Source: Ruminococcaceae bacterium UBA2854 (GTDB taxonomy: Bacteria; Bacillota; Clostridia; Oscillospirales; Acutalibacteraceae). Taken from it: 51,189 nucleotides of DNA. The stretch is from assembly GCA_002350765.1 (NCBI GenBank), contig DEFK01000044.1, positions 1-51,189 of the forward strand, written 5' to 3'. The first letter of the stretch is position 1. Each line of letters starts with the position of its first letter. Positions 25,560 through 34,509 of the stretch are shown here, one piece after another. The translations under genes and the position numbers were made by a program. The notes under the pieces were generated by a model. The model ran no database searches, was not told the origin of the DNA, and was given only the letters and a program-made list of their open reading frames with translations.

Positions 25560-27434
25560 TTAATTCTTAATTATTCCTTTTTTATACATATCCAGAAGCG
25601 CGTACAAATCGTTAATTTCGCTCTGTATTCTAGCTCCGTTATCGGTATCCTCTACCATAATTCTATGGCGTTCGGTTTCGACGATTTCGGAATCGGAATG
25701 TATATCCTTATTCTCCTTTAGCGCCTCGCTGACGCTCTCGAACGGATGATGAGCCTTTAGCCGCAGGCCGTGGGAATTATAAATAAGCGTATAGCCCGCT
25801 ATTCCCGTTTTATCGTGGTAAGCCTCACAGAATCCGCCGTCAATTACCAGCAGCTTTCCGTCCGCTCTTATCGGGAGCTCGCCCTTAACCGTCCTTACGG
25901 GAGTATGGCCGTTAATTATATGCGAAAACTCTGAACTCAGTCCAAATTCGGAGAGTATCATCTCGCAGGTTTCTTTGGTTTCGTAGAATTTATAATAAGG
26001 ATTTTTCTCCTCGCTCCATGCGTTTTTATCGGAAATAAAGGCTCTCTCGAACGTCTTTATATTCCGTCCGCAAAGGGGCGATTTTTTTCCGCACCAAAGG
26101 TACCACATAAAATCGGTGTCCTCCGCGCTCTTATTCCTGTCAAAATATGCGTGCCGAGCTCTTTCGTCCGCCATATCAAAATACGCTTTACCGCTGTATT
26201 TTTCTCCGAAGAACTCCACGTCGTCAAGCGAGCCGTCCTCACGCAAAGGCACACAGCCGTGGTATAAAAGATTACCGTTGTACACCTTATACATACTGCC
26301 GTTTTCATACAGAAAGGCGATATGCTTTTTAAGCCGCTCGCTGTTCATAAACGCCGCTTTCAGCCTGTCAACAACAGCGGCTTCGCCATCCGTCAGCTCA
26401 TAGGGAGCGTTTTTATCCACAGTCGGAAAATCAGCGTCGTTAAGCTTATATACCGTACCGTCAATTTCTACCGCGCCGTTTTCAATTTTAGAAAGCAGAA
26501 GCCTGTCATTCATATCGTAGTCGGGGTTACGCATAATAACCTGGCCCTCAAGCTTGAACTGAATAACGGTAATTGCCTTTAATGCCGCTTCCATCGGCTT
26601 TAAACCCTTGTAGGTTTTTTCGGCGAACAGGGTAAGATTTCTCAAGCTTATACCGTAGCCGCTCTCGAGCGTGCTCATAGTATTATACTTTATGCTGTTC
26701 CTTACGACATTCGCGATACACGCTTCGCTTCCCGAAGCCGCTCCCATCCAAAGGATATCGTGGTTGCCCCATTCTATATCGATTGAATGATATTTCCTAA
26801 GTAAATCCATCACCTTATCGGCGAACTCTCCCCTGTCGAAGATGTCGCCTACAATATGGATATGGTCAACGGCGAGGCGCTTTATCAGCCCCGCGAGCGA
26901 GATAATAAAATCATCGGGATTTATCGCGATAATTGTATCGAGTATCTTTTTATGGTAGCGAATCTGGTTATCATCCTCGTCCTTCTGGAAATGGAGAAGC
27001 TCGTCGATAATATAGGAATAATCCTCGGGCAAAGCCTTTCTTACCTTCGAGCGCGTATACTTTGACGAGAGCGTTCTCGCTATTTCAATAAGGATATTTA
27101 TTGTGGAGTCGTACCATTCTTTGGTGTTAATTTTCTTTTTTCGAATTATATGGAGTTTTTCCTTGGGATAGTAAATAAGCGTACAAACGGATTTTCTATC
27201 CTCGTGGGAGAGCGTATCGCGGTAAAGCATATCTACTTTTTCTCGCACTACGCCAGAGCAGTTATTAAGAATATGGCAGAAAGCGTCGTACTCGCCGTGG
27301 ATATCGCTCATAAAATGCTCGGTACCCTTAGGCAGGTTAAGAATAGCCGTAAGGTTTATTATCTCTCGGGTAACAGCCCGTGTTGTAGGATATTTTTCGG
27401 AAAGCAGTTCAAGATATTTACGCTTAGTGTCCAC
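25560..27434 (-). CDS. fbp: Fructose-1,6-bisphosphatase, class III
   Basis: Gluconeogenic hydrolysis of fructose-1,6-bisphosphate; the class III enzyme is the Firmicutes type with a calcineurin-like metallophosphatase core. Metal motifs are DIHGEYD (residues 44-50), GDIFDRG and GNHD, with the later INGHTPV. The 624-residue length is typical. Translation starts at GTG (27432-27434), supported by AAGGAG 7 nt upstream; no ATG is better placed. It stands alone between convergent and same-strand neighbours. Confidence 0.95.
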   Translation of the reverse strand: MDTKRKYLELLSEKYPTTRAVTREIINLTAILNLPKGTEHFMSDIHGEYDAFCHILNNCSGVVREKVDMLYRDTLSHEDRKSVCTLIYYPKEKLHIIRKKKINTKEWYDSTINILIEIARTLSSKYTRSKVRKALPEDYSYIIDELLHFQKDEDDNQIRYHKKILDTIIAINPDDFIISLAGLIKRLAVDHIHIVGDIFDRGEFADKVMDLLRKYHSIDIEWGNHDILWMGAASGSEACIANVVRNSIKYNTMSTLESGYGISLRNLTLFAEKTYKGLKPMEAALKAITVIQFKLEGQVIMRNPDYDMNDRLLLSKIENGAVEIDGTVYKLNDADFPTVDKNAPYELTDGEAAVVDRLKAAFMNSERLKKHIAFLYENGSMYKVYNGNLLYHGCVPLREDGSLDDVEFFGEKYSGKAYFDMADERARHAYFDRNKSAEDTDFMWYLWCGKKSPLCGRNIKTFERAFISDKNAWSEEKNPYYKFYETKETCEMILSEFGLSSEFSHIINGHTPVRTVKGELPIRADGKLLVIDGGFCEAYHDKTGIAGYTLIYNSHGLRLKAHHPFESVSEALKENKDIHSDSEIVETERHRIMVEDTDNGARIQSEINDLYALLDMYKKGIIKN

Positions 27435-27487
27435 AATTTTTCTCCTTTTTATAATTCGTAATGAGAATTATTTTGTTTCTAAATTAC

Positions 27488-28450
27488 TTATCCCCAGCCG
27501 TTATAGCCTTGGTTCTTAATCAAAAGCGGGTAGTCTTTATAGCAGAAGTTCTTATCTATAACCCCTACTCCCGAGATACTGTTGCCGTCGATATAATTCG
27601 TTTCACCGCCGTACTGCCAAATACCGAGGTTTTTGCCCTTAAATGTACATTCGGTATTCCATTGAGCGAGCCATACGTCATAGGTATTTAACAGCTCCTC
27701 GTTGTTGAGCTGATTTTTAAACCAGCTTAAACTCGCGTAAAGTATCGGATAATATCCCGCGTCTTTTATACCTTTAAGATACGTTTTGCATATTTTAACC
27801 AAGGTAGCGTTGCTCGGCATACCGTTGTTTTTCTTATAGCCGTCAGCGTCCTCCATATCGAAAGCAATCGGCAGGGTGGGTTTCTTACCCTTTAAAAGCC
27901 TTAAAGTATGCTTTACCTCGCTCTTCGCGTCGTCGGTATTCAGCGCGTAGGAATAGAGGTACACTCCCCACGGCATTCCCGCCTCCTCGCATTTTTTAAC
28001 ATTCGCCTCGAAACGGCTGTCGTCCTGGGAAGTATCATTATTGCCGAAACCACAGCGAATCATTACGAAATCATATCCCGCTTTTTTTATCTTTTTCATA
28101 TCCACGTCGCCGTTGTGTTTAGAAATATCCACGCCCTTTTTGGCGGTAAGCGGGACGTAGATTTTCGAAAGAATCAGCTGTAGATGAGACGCGTCGCGAA
28201 TACTTATCTTTAGATTATAATCGGCGTCGGCTTTAGAAAGCATTTCCTCGTTTAACAATTCGATTTTAGCCAAATGCTTCTGGATAGCCGTAACGTCCCT
28301 TACGTTGATTTCGCCGTCGAGATTTACGTCGCCGATCCTATAAATATCCTCTAAACCGACCGCGGAAACAGCGGTTGTAACAAAGGATAATACCGCGAAA
28401 ACACATAGCAGTATCGAAATTATTCTAAGCAAAAAACCATATTTTTTCAT
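27488..28450 (-). CDS. Secreted GH25 lysozyme with N-terminal type I dockerin
   Basis: Peptidoglycan muramidase carried on a dockerin. Signal peptide at about 1-30; dockerin at 38-97 with two calcium loops, DVNLDGEINVRD and DADYNLKISIRD; GH25 domain from about 105, with GVDIS (Asp108) and FDMED (Glu200 expected acid), ending in IDGNSISGVGVIDKNFC. I start at the ATG at 28450, preceded by AAAGGAA; a TTG seven codons upstream lies within that ribosome binding site. The dockerin implies docking to a cohesin scaffold encoded elsewhere (none here). Its own promoter diverges from that of the starch-binding-like gene. Confidence 0.92.
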   Translation of the reverse strand: MKKYGFLLRIISILLCVFAVLSFVTTAVSAVGLEDIYRIGDVNLDGEINVRDVTAIQKHLAKIELLNEEMLSKADADYNLKISIRDASHLQLILSKIYVPLTAKKGVDISKHNGDVDMKKIKKAGYDFVMIRCGFGNNDTSQDDSRFEANVKKCEEAGMPWGVYLYSYALNTDDAKSEVKHTLRLLKGKKPTLPIAFDMEDADGYKKNNGMPSNATLVKICKTYLKGIKDAGYYPILYASLSWFKNQLNNEELLNTYDVWLAQWNTECTFKGKNLGIWQYGGETNYIDGNSISGVGVIDKNFCYKDYPLLIKNQGYNGWG

Positions 28451-28481
28451 AGCGTTAATTTCCTTTTCCAAATATATTTAA

Positions 28482-28510
28482 ATAGTATCATAAATCCTTT
28501 TGTTTTACAA
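28482..28510 (-). promoter_or_regulatory. Promoter of the GH25-dockerin gene
   Basis: On minus, TTGTAA (28505-28510) and TACTAT (28482-28487), 17-nt spacing. Confidence 0.65.
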
Positions 28511-28588
28511 TAAAACAACGTCGTAAAGATTGCAAATAGCAATTGATTGTACATATTGTATAAAACTTATACTATATTTTTGTATAGT

Positions 28589-28617
28589 TTGGCGAGCATT
28601 TCCCCTTGGAATATGAT
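28589..28617 (+). promoter_or_regulatory. Promoter of the starch-binding-like gene
   Basis: TTGGCG (28589-28594) and TATGAT (28612-28617), 17-nt spacing. The start would fall about 50 nt before the ATG, which has AAAAGGAG upstream. Confidence 0.65.
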
Positions 28618-28676
28618 AAAATATTATGGGAATATTTTTTCCGTAATTCATAGGTTTTTGAAAAGGAGTAATCAAA

Positions 28677-30716
28677 ATGAATTTCAAAAAAGCAGTCAGC
28701 TTAGCGCTGGCAATTCTGATGCTTATGAGCGCACTTTCCGTTGCGTCCGTAAGCGCGGCTGGAAGCGCTGCGGCAACAACATTCAAATTTACAGATAACC
28801 AGAATTGGGGCTCTGTATATGTTTATTGCTGGGACGCAAACGGTAAAGGCATCGGCGAGGAATGGCCTGGTGTCGCAGGCAGAGACGCCGAAGTGAACGG
28901 CTACGGCGAAACATTTTTCACAATTGACGTTCCCGCGGGAGCGGTAGGCTGCGTTGTAAACGACGGCAAAGGCAATCAGACATCGGACATTACCGATTTT
29001 ACGGCTGAGGGTTACTACACCGACAGTACGAAGGTAAACGAAAAAGGCCACTTTATCGCTATTCCCTGGCCCGGTAACAATCCTACAGATCCGACAGGAA
29101 CTACCGCTAAGGAAGACGAATGGTATCTCTGGGGTTCATATGTTGATTCCGAGGAAGTATCTACAGACTTTGGTAACGGCAAACTCGAATGGGATAAACC
29201 CACACCCTATGGCTTCAATAAAAACGGTAAGCTCACAACAACATTCGAGACCGATACTTACGTAGGCGTTAAGAATCTTAAAACAAACAGATGGTATATG
29301 ACAGACGGCTGGGCAGGTAAAGTTCAGACCGCTACTCTCTACAACTCCGACACATACGAATTCTCGGGTCCCAAGGATGATCCCGATACAAAGAACAAGC
29401 TCTTTATCCCCGGAGGCGTAGAAGTTACAATTACTATGTCATACAATTCTACAGCTGACTCCGTAACTCTTTCTTATACAACAGACGGTATCGTTGTTGA
29501 GCCGACAGAAGGTAAAACAGACGGATGGTATCTCTGGGGTTCGCTCGTAGCGTCTCCGACAGATGCTACAGATTTCGGAAGCGGTGATTTGGAGTGGGAC
29601 AAGCCTACTCCCTATGGCTTTAAAAACGGAAAAATCACTACTACTTTTGAGTTAGACGCATATTTAGCCGTTAAGAATCTTACCAATGACCGCTGGTATA
29701 TGACCGACGGTTACGCGGGTGAAGTACAGTCGGCGACTCTTTATAACACCAAAACATATACTTTCACAGGCTCGGATCCTTTAACATCTAAGGATAAGCT
29801 CCATATCCCCGCAGGCGTTGAGGTTACTATCTCGATGGTATACAACGCTTCCGACGATACGGTAACTCTCTCCTACGAGACAACTCAGGAGCCGACTACG
29901 GAAAAGATTGAAGAAACTACTACAGTACCCGAAACTACCCCCGAAACCGAACCCACTACAGACGCTCCGACAGAAGCTACTACCGAAGCTCCGACTACCG
30001 AGCCTGTTACCGAAACAGCGGAGCCTACAACAGTAGCTCCCACTACAGCTGAACCTACAACAGTAGCTCCTACTACAGCAGAGCCTACTACAGTAGCTCC
30101 CACAACAGCAGAGCCTACTACAGTAGCTCCGACAACTGCCGAACCCACTACGGAAGCTCCCACACAGGCTCCCACAACACAGCCCGCTACAGAAAAGCAG
30201 AAGGTTGATATCAGCAACTGGGAAGTTGTAGGACTTACCAATTCTGTTTATACAGGTAAGGCTATCACAAAGAAAATCGTTGTAACAGACGGCTCAAGCG
30301 TCGCTAAATTCACAACAATTTACACCAACAATAAGAACGCGGGCGTTGCTACTATTGTCATCCAGGGTACAGGCGATTACACAGGTACAATCGTAAAAAC
30401 CTTTAACATCGATAAAGCCTCCCAGAAGATGACCGTAAAGGCAAAGACAAAGTCAGTTAAAGCCAAGGCGCTTAAAAAAGCTAAAAAGACAATTAAAGAT
30501 GTCTTTACCATAAAGAACAAAAAGGGCGCTGTTACTTATACAAAGAAAAGCGGATCCAAGTTTGTTACAATAAACAGCAAGGGCGTTATCACCGTAAAGA
30601 AGGGCAAATACAAGGTCGGTAAGAAACTGACTATTAATGTAAAGGTCAAAGCCAAGGGTGATAAGAACTATAAGTCAAAATCGAAAACAGTTAAGGTAAC
30701 AATTAAAGTAAAATAA
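28677..30716 (+). CDS. Secreted multi-module protein with starch-binding-like domains
   Basis: 679 residues. Signal peptide to about residue 28; a CBM26-like module at about 34-130 (TDNQNWGSVYVYCWDANGKG, EEWPGV); then two homologous modules at about 142-273 and 282-402, each opening WYLWGSxV and carrying LEWDKPTPYGF and RWYMTDG. A Thr/Pro linker (405-500) contains four exact AEPTTVAPTT repeats. An Ig/MBG-like domain (VYTGKAITKKIVV ... GTGDYTGT) and a lysine-rich C-terminal domain follow. No catalytic domain, dockerin or LPxTG is seen. The aromatic-rich modules resemble starch-binding proteins of Ruminococcus bromii amylosomes; binding to starch is inferred. The basic end may hold it to the wall. 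Confidence 0.8.
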   Translation: MNFKKAVSLALAILMLMSALSVASVSAAGSAAATTFKFTDNQNWGSVYVYCWDANGKGIGEEWPGVAGRDAEVNGYGETFFTIDVPAGAVGCVVNDGKGNQTSDITDFTAEGYYTDSTKVNEKGHFIAIPWPGNNPTDPTGTTAKEDEWYLWGSYVDSEEVSTDFGNGKLEWDKPTPYGFNKNGKLTTTFETDTYVGVKNLKTNRWYMTDGWAGKVQTATLYNSDTYEFSGPKDDPDTKNKLFIPGGVEVTITMSYNSTADSVTLSYTTDGIVVEPTEGKTDGWYLWGSLVASPTDATDFGSGDLEWDKPTPYGFKNGKITTTFELDAYLAVKNLTNDRWYMTDGYAGEVQSATLYNTKTYTFTGSDPLTSKDKLHIPAGVEVTISMVYNASDDTVTLSYETTQEPTTEKIEETTTVPETTPETEPTTDAPTEATTEAPTTEPVTETAEPTTVAPTTAEPTTVAPTTAEPTTVAPTTAEPTTVAPTTAEPTTEAPTQAPTTQPATEKQKVDISNWEVVGLTNSVYTGKAITKKIVVTDGSSVAKFTTIYTNNKNAGVATIVIQGTGDYTGTIVKTFNIDKASQKMTVKAKTKSVKAKALKKAKKTIKDVFTIKNKKGAVTYTKKSGSKFVTINSKGVITVKKGKYKVGKKLTINVKVKAKGDKNYKSKSKTVKVTIKVK

Positions 30717-30724
30717 CAACAGTT

Positions 30725-30784
30725 AAGGCGGTCTCAAATGAGTCCGCCTTACTTCTTCCCCGCTCAGTAAAAGCGGGGTTTTTT
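30725..30784 (+). terminator. Tandem hairpins ending the starch-binding-like gene
   Basis: The first hairpin pairs AAGGCGG (30725-30731) with CCGCCTT (30744-30750), with an inner CTCA/TGAG. The second is a canonical terminator, CCCCGCT (30758-30764) with AGCGGGG (30772-30778), followed by six T residues. Confidence 0.9.
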
Positions 30785-30800
30785 ATATGTGTTTTACTGT

Positions 30801-31331
30801 TTATTTACGCTTTATTTTTGTCTTTGTAGGGAAAGCTCCTTTTGCTATTTTTACATTTCGTGGAACAGTCGCCGTTTTTAATTTCTTATATCTTTTAAAC
30901 GCTTTTTTCGCTATTCTGACAACTTTAAAGCTCTTGATTTTTTTAGGTATTGTAAGCTTTTTAATGTTTTTATATTTCGACGGTTTTTTAAAGCCCGTTA
31001 TTTTTATACGCTTATTTCCAAGCTTTTTGTAGCTGAACTTGGATTTCTTCTGGGGCGAAGATGATGTCGAATTAGACGAGCTTTTACTGTATTTTCCTCC
31101 GCACATAGGACATGTTAAACGTCCCCTGAGGTGGCATCTTGTACACTGTTCAAATCTATCGAGCACAACATTATAAGCTCTGCCCGTGCCGACGCAAACA
31201 GGACAGAGAATATATCCTTTATCACGACATCTGGTGCATCTGAAGCTTTCCGCCGACGCCGGCTCAAAGCCTTGTGACATTATAGACACGCTCATTAGTA
31301 TTGTCAGAAATATGCTTATAATCTTTTTCAA
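30801..31331 (-). CDS. Small secreted protein: DnaJ-type zinc ribbon plus LRR-like tail
   Basis: Not a recognised family. Signal peptide at about residues 1-28; then four CxxC pairs (CTRCRDKGYILCPVCVGTGR and CTRCHLRGRLTCPMCGG, about 33-79) arranged like the DnaJ cysteine-rich domain (CxxCxGxG). The basic C-terminal half (KRIKITGFKKPSKYKNIKKL, then KSFKVVRIAKKAF and KLKTATVPRNV) looks like the last two LRR_5 repeats of BspA proteins. Start is a TTG, supported by GAGGTGAG 4 nt upstream. A zinc ribbon outside the cell is unusual. It could be an LRR relative with a new head or a remnant. Confidence 0.75.
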   Translation of the reverse strand: MKKIISIFLTILMSVSIMSQGFEPASAESFRCTRCRDKGYILCPVCVGTGRAYNVVLDRFEQCTRCHLRGRLTCPMCGGKYSKSSSNSTSSSPQKKSKFSYKKLGNKRIKITGFKKPSKYKNIKKLTIPKKIKSFKVVRIAKKAFKRYKKLKTATVPRNVKIAKGAFPTKTKIKRK

Positions 31332-31403
31332 AATCTCACCTCTTGATTATTTTATCAGTAGTTTTTACAGTATGTCGTATCTACTAAGCGAAAAAGCGTT
31401 AAT

Positions 31404-32525
31404 TTATTTTTTCTTGTATTCAACGCCTTCGCCGTAGATAGTGGTCCAGTCGTTCTTCATAGAAACCGCGGTGTAGCCGCTTTCCTTACAGGAATCGCTC
31501 ATCTTCTTAGCTTTTTCGAGATTACCGTTCTCGCGTTCTGTATCGTCACAGCAGAGCATAAAAGCGCCTGTCTTATACTTATTATTGTTGATAGTATAAT
31601 TCGCCATAGCCGCGTCGCCCGAGCTGTTACCGAAAGCGAGTACAGGCTGCTGGCCGATTTCCTGGGCGATAACCGTTACCTTGTTTGTTTTAAGGTTTTT
31701 AATCTCAAATTCACCCGCTGTAATAACTTCGTCGCCCTTCTCAAAGGTATAGTCCAAGCCGTCCTCTTTACCCTGGTGAGAAGCTTTTAAGCTCTCGTCG
31801 GAACCAATCATCTGCGCAAGCGGAATATCTACAGTACCGTCGGCAAGTCCGCGTGTAATAAGACGATCGGTACCGCTTACGATATATACCTTAAACTCAT
31901 TATCGTTAAGGTAATCAACAACCTGAAGCATCGGCTTATAGAACGCCTCGCCGTTGGTCATATTAGTATAGCTCTCCATCGGAGTATCTCTGTATTTCTT
32001 TACATAAGCGTCAAATTCATCGAGGCTCATACCCTTAAACGCTGTAGCGACAGCCTTGCCGTGTTTAACGTCTAAGCCGTCGGGATATTCACCTGATTCA
32101 AAATACTTTTTAATTTCCTTGGCGGTTGCCTTCTCCTCATCGCTCGCCTTATCCTTGTACTCGGGATCTTCCATTACACGATGGTAAAGAAGCTTGTGGT
32201 CGAAGTAACCCGGGTCTGTCTCGCAGCAAAGAGTACCGTCCATATCGAATACGGCGATTCTGTCCTCTACGGGGATAAAATCCTTACCGCCCTTATCGGT
32301 AACGGCTTTAATATAATTTGTGAGCTCTTTTTTAAGCGGAGCGTCCTTCTTCCAGAGCGAGAGCGCGTCGGTCTGTTTTACGGTCTCAGACGCGGATTTC
32401 GCGGTTGCCGTCGGCTTCGCTTCCGAGGTTTCAGCGGAACTGTTACCGCCGCATCCCGTACAGGAAACCGCGACAATTCCCGCCATAATCAAGGCTAAAG
32501 CCGAACTAAAAATTTTCTTTTTCAT
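31404..32525 (-). CDS. HAD-family phosphatase lipoprotein
   Basis: Exported haloacid-dehalogenase phosphatase. The lipoprotein signal ends in a lipobox with Cys22 (GIVAVSC), followed by a Ser/Thr/Ala-rich linker. HAD motif I is VFDMDGT (Asp94 nucleophile, Asp96 acid/base), motif II is VSGTDR, and motif IV lies in AFGNSSGDAAM. It resembles phosphoserine-phosphatase-like enzymes (PF12710) with a helical cap after motif I. Anchored outside the membrane, it probably dephosphorylates small molecules for phosphate scavenging; the substrate is unknown. GGAGG precedes the ATG. 373 residues. Confidence 0.88.
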   Translation of the reverse strand: MKKKIFSSALALIMAGIVAVSCTGCGGNSSAETSEAKPTATAKSASETVKQTDALSLWKKDAPLKKELTNYIKAVTDKGGKDFIPVEDRIAVFDMDGTLCCETDPGYFDHKLLYHRVMEDPEYKDKASDEEKATAKEIKKYFESGEYPDGLDVKHGKAVATAFKGMSLDEFDAYVKKYRDTPMESYTNMTNGEAFYKPMLQVVDYLNDNEFKVYIVSGTDRLITRGLADGTVDIPLAQMIGSDESLKASHQGKEDGLDYTFEKGDEVITAGEFEIKNLKTNKVTVIAQEIGQQPVLAFGNSSGDAAMANYTINNNKYKTGAFMLCCDDTERENGNLEKAKKMSDSCKESGYTAVSMKNDWTTIYGEGVEYKKK

Positions 32526-32543
32526 AGATTACCTCCTGAGTAA

Positions 32544-33098
32544 TTATATTTTTATTTTTTCCATACATTCCTGTATGATTTTTGCTTCATCAGCGCCGAC
32601 GATATCGAGACCGTCAGCTTTAATCAGTTCTACGTCCGATATACCGTAAAAGCCGTTCGCAAGCGCTTTAACATAACCGTAACCGTATTCCGCAGGCGTG
32701 AAATTACCTCCCGCCGTAGTTACGTAATAAAGCTTGGAAGCATTACATAAACCGATGGGAACACCGTCGTCGGAATACTTAAACGTTATACCGACAACAT
32801 TAATCTGCTCGAAATACTGCTTCAAAACAGCAGGAAAAGATAAATCCCAATACGGAGCGGCTATTACGATTTTGTCCGCCTTAGAAAACCGCATGGCTAA
32901 GCTGAACATAGGATTATCGAAATCCCCCTCCGATATAAGCCTGTCGCGCTTAGCTAAAAAATCCTCGTCCGCAACAGGATATTCTATATCGGACAATCTA
33001 AGCTCAAAAACTTCCTCGTTAAGAAGCGATAATAAATAATCCGCTATTCTTTTTGTCCTCGAATCACCGCGGACGCAGGCATTAACAAATAAAATCAT
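32544..33098 (-). CDS. Flavodoxin-fold NAD(P)H oxidoreductase (azoreductase-like)
   Basis: 184-residue FMN-binding protein of the flavodoxin-like/NQO1-AzoR superfamily. Typical elements are ILFVNACVRGDSRTKRIADY (phosphate-binding loop in CVRGDSRT), AAPYWDLSFPAVLKQYFEQI, and YYVTTAGG. It likely reduces quinones, azo compounds or nitro groups with NAD(P)H, but the physiological substrate is unknown. It lies between the HAD lipoprotein and the YbaK-domain gene on the same strand, with gaps of 18 and 30 nt, and may be co-transcribed. Confidence 0.88.
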   Translation of the reverse strand: MILFVNACVRGDSRTKRIADYLLSLLNEEVFELRLSDIEYPVADEDFLAKRDRLISEGDFDNPMFSLAMRFSKADKIVIAAPYWDLSFPAVLKQYFEQINVVGITFKYSDDGVPIGLCNASKLYYVTTAGGNFTPAEYGYGYVKALANGFYGISDVELIKADGLDIVGADEAKIIQECMEKIKI

Positions 33099-33128
33099 TA
33101 CTATTCCCCGTCATATTAAAAATAATTC

Positions 33129-33680
33129 TTATACCTCTCCTTCAAGATGTACAATAATCGGCTCCGCGTTCAAAGCGGGTATCAGTTTATTATTTAAGTC
33201 CTCCGTCTTAAAGCGGAGCGAGCTTGTATTTACACAAGGATGACAGCCGAAATATTCCTCTTTTAACACATCCTCGTCGATAACAAGCTGAACCTTGTTT
33301 TCCTTATCGTTCATAAGTCCCATAACCGATACGCTTCCCGGGTACAAATCGAGAAGCTCTTTCATAAAGCTTTCATCAGCGAACGAAAGTCTACTTATCC
33401 CCATCTGATTACTCAATTCTTTAGTTTTAAAGGGCTTATCCCCCGGCATAATGAGCAAATAGAAATTCGTTTTCTGACGGTTACATAAAAACAGATTTTT
33501 ACATATTTTTACATCCAGAACAGCGTCTATCTTCTCACACGCTTCCATAGTAGTAGCGGGTTCATCGGGATGGTCGGTTCTTTCAAATTCAATACCGAGA
33601 CTGTCGAGCAATTCATATACGCGGACTTCCCTGTCCTCTCTGCCCGATTTATCCTTCGGCGAGCCTTTATACAGTTCCAT
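33129..33680 (-). CDS. prdX: YbaK/ProX-domain tRNA deacylase (ProXp-ala type)
   Basis: Free-standing homologue of the prolyl-tRNA synthetase editing (INS) domain, which in trans deacylates Ala-tRNA-Pro. Conserved stretches: VYELLDSLGIEFERTDHPDEPATT, ICKNLFLCNRQKTNFYLLIMPGDKPF with the catalytic-type lysine of KNLFL, GSVSVMGLMND, and FGCHPCVNTSSLRF. 183 residues fits ProXp-ala/PrdX. AAAGGA supports the ATG. The substrate is inferred from the overall match; YbaK-type Cys-tRNA-Pro deacylases are shorter. Confidence 0.88.
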   Translation of the reverse strand: MELYKGSPKDKSGREDREVRVYELLDSLGIEFERTDHPDEPATTMEACEKIDAVLDVKICKNLFLCNRQKTNFYLLIMPGDKPFKTKELSNQMGISRLSFADESFMKELLDLYPGSVSVMGLMNDKENKVQLVIDEDVLKEEYFGCHPCVNTSSLRFKTEDLNNKLIPALNAEPIIVHLEGEV

Positions 33681-33697
33681 ATATCTGTCCTTTCGAG

Positions 33698-34381
33698 CTA
33701 TTTTATAAATTTTTTTAGCGTTTTTAAATCCGTATCAGGGAACAGGCTTGAAAAATGGGATAAAATACGCTCGTAGGATTCCTCGGGAGAGCGCTTATAC
33801 ACTTTTTCTTTAAAGCTTTTTCCCATAAATTTCTCGGGCGTAGAATACTGAGCCACTCCCCAGCCGTAGGGATTACCGCGCTTATCTACCATATATACGA
33901 AGTCGCTTATAATAATATAGCATTGGAATTGCAGGCGGTTCATAATGGTGTCAAAGCCCTTATTACCGTCCTTTTTATAATTGCCTATTTCCTTTAGCTT
34001 CTTAGAGAGTACGGGAGCGTTTTCGTCAACAAGCTCAAAAAGGCGCTTGTCCTTATACGGAGCGAGTCCGTCGTCGAAACGAGCGTCGAAATCATACCCG
34101 TCGCGGCGATAATTCGCGAAATCATAAAACCATTCGAAGCTTATATAACAAGCCTTTTTCTCGAAAAACTTTCCGTAGGCACAGCCTGTTTCGTTGATAA
34201 CAGGTCCTTTCCATTCCCAAGCGTCCCAAGCGCCTGATTTTCCCTGCCACCAACACTCGGGAGCGATATGTTCCTCGATTGAAAAACCGCTTAATGAATT
34301 CTCGAAAAAAGGCATAAACCCGTATTCGTTTATAGCGTTAATTAAATCGGATTTACTTTTTATAATAAAGTCAGATAACAT
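33698..34381 (-). CDS. Conserved hypothetical protein (AlkZ-related type)
   Basis: 227 residues with no signal peptide or membrane segment. Tryptophan- and tyrosine-rich motifs (APECWWQGKSGAWDAWEWKG, CAYGKFFEKKACYISFEWF, FANYRRDGYDFDARFDDGLA, and NPYGWGVAQYSTPE) match the general look of a Clostridial family sometimes labelled AlkZ-related, though no catalytic role is established and I see no DNA-glycosylase motif. It is the most distal gene read from the amt side, and a minus-strand terminator (34462-34499) separates it from amt. It may be co-transcribed with the prdX-like gene 17 nt downstream. Confidence 0.75.
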   Translation of the reverse strand: MLSDFIIKSKSDLINAINEYGFMPFFENSLSGFSIEEHIAPECWWQGKSGAWDAWEWKGPVINETGCAYGKFFEKKACYISFEWFYDFANYRRDGYDFDARFDDGLAPYKDKRLFELVDENAPVLSKKLKEIGNYKKDGNKGFDTIMNRLQFQCYIIISDFVYMVDKRGNPYGWGVAQYSTPEKFMGKSFKEKVYKRSPEESYERILSHFSSLFPDTDLKTLKKFIK

Positions 34382-34461
34382 AACAGCCTCATATAAAACT
34401 TATTAAATAAATCATAACAGAAAAGTCGGGATTTGTCCATATGATTTTCTTATAAAATAAA

Positions 34462-34499
34462 GCGAGAGTGCCGGTGAATTTAATCACACGACACCCTCA
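34462..34499 (-). terminator. Minus-strand terminator downstream of amt
   Basis: GAGGGTG pairs with CACTCTC (with a G-U pair, which would be an A-C mismatch on plus) and an inner pairing continues the stem; GCTTTATTTTAT follows on minus. It probably ends amt read-through and insulates the gene at 33698. Confidence 0.65.
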
Positions 34500-34509
34500 A
34501 TAAAAGAAT

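Noticed and set aside
30030..30150. 30-bp period direct repeats, CRISPR-like at first sight
   Set aside because: They are in frame and encode the Thr/Pro linker AEPTTVAPTT; there are no unique spacers.
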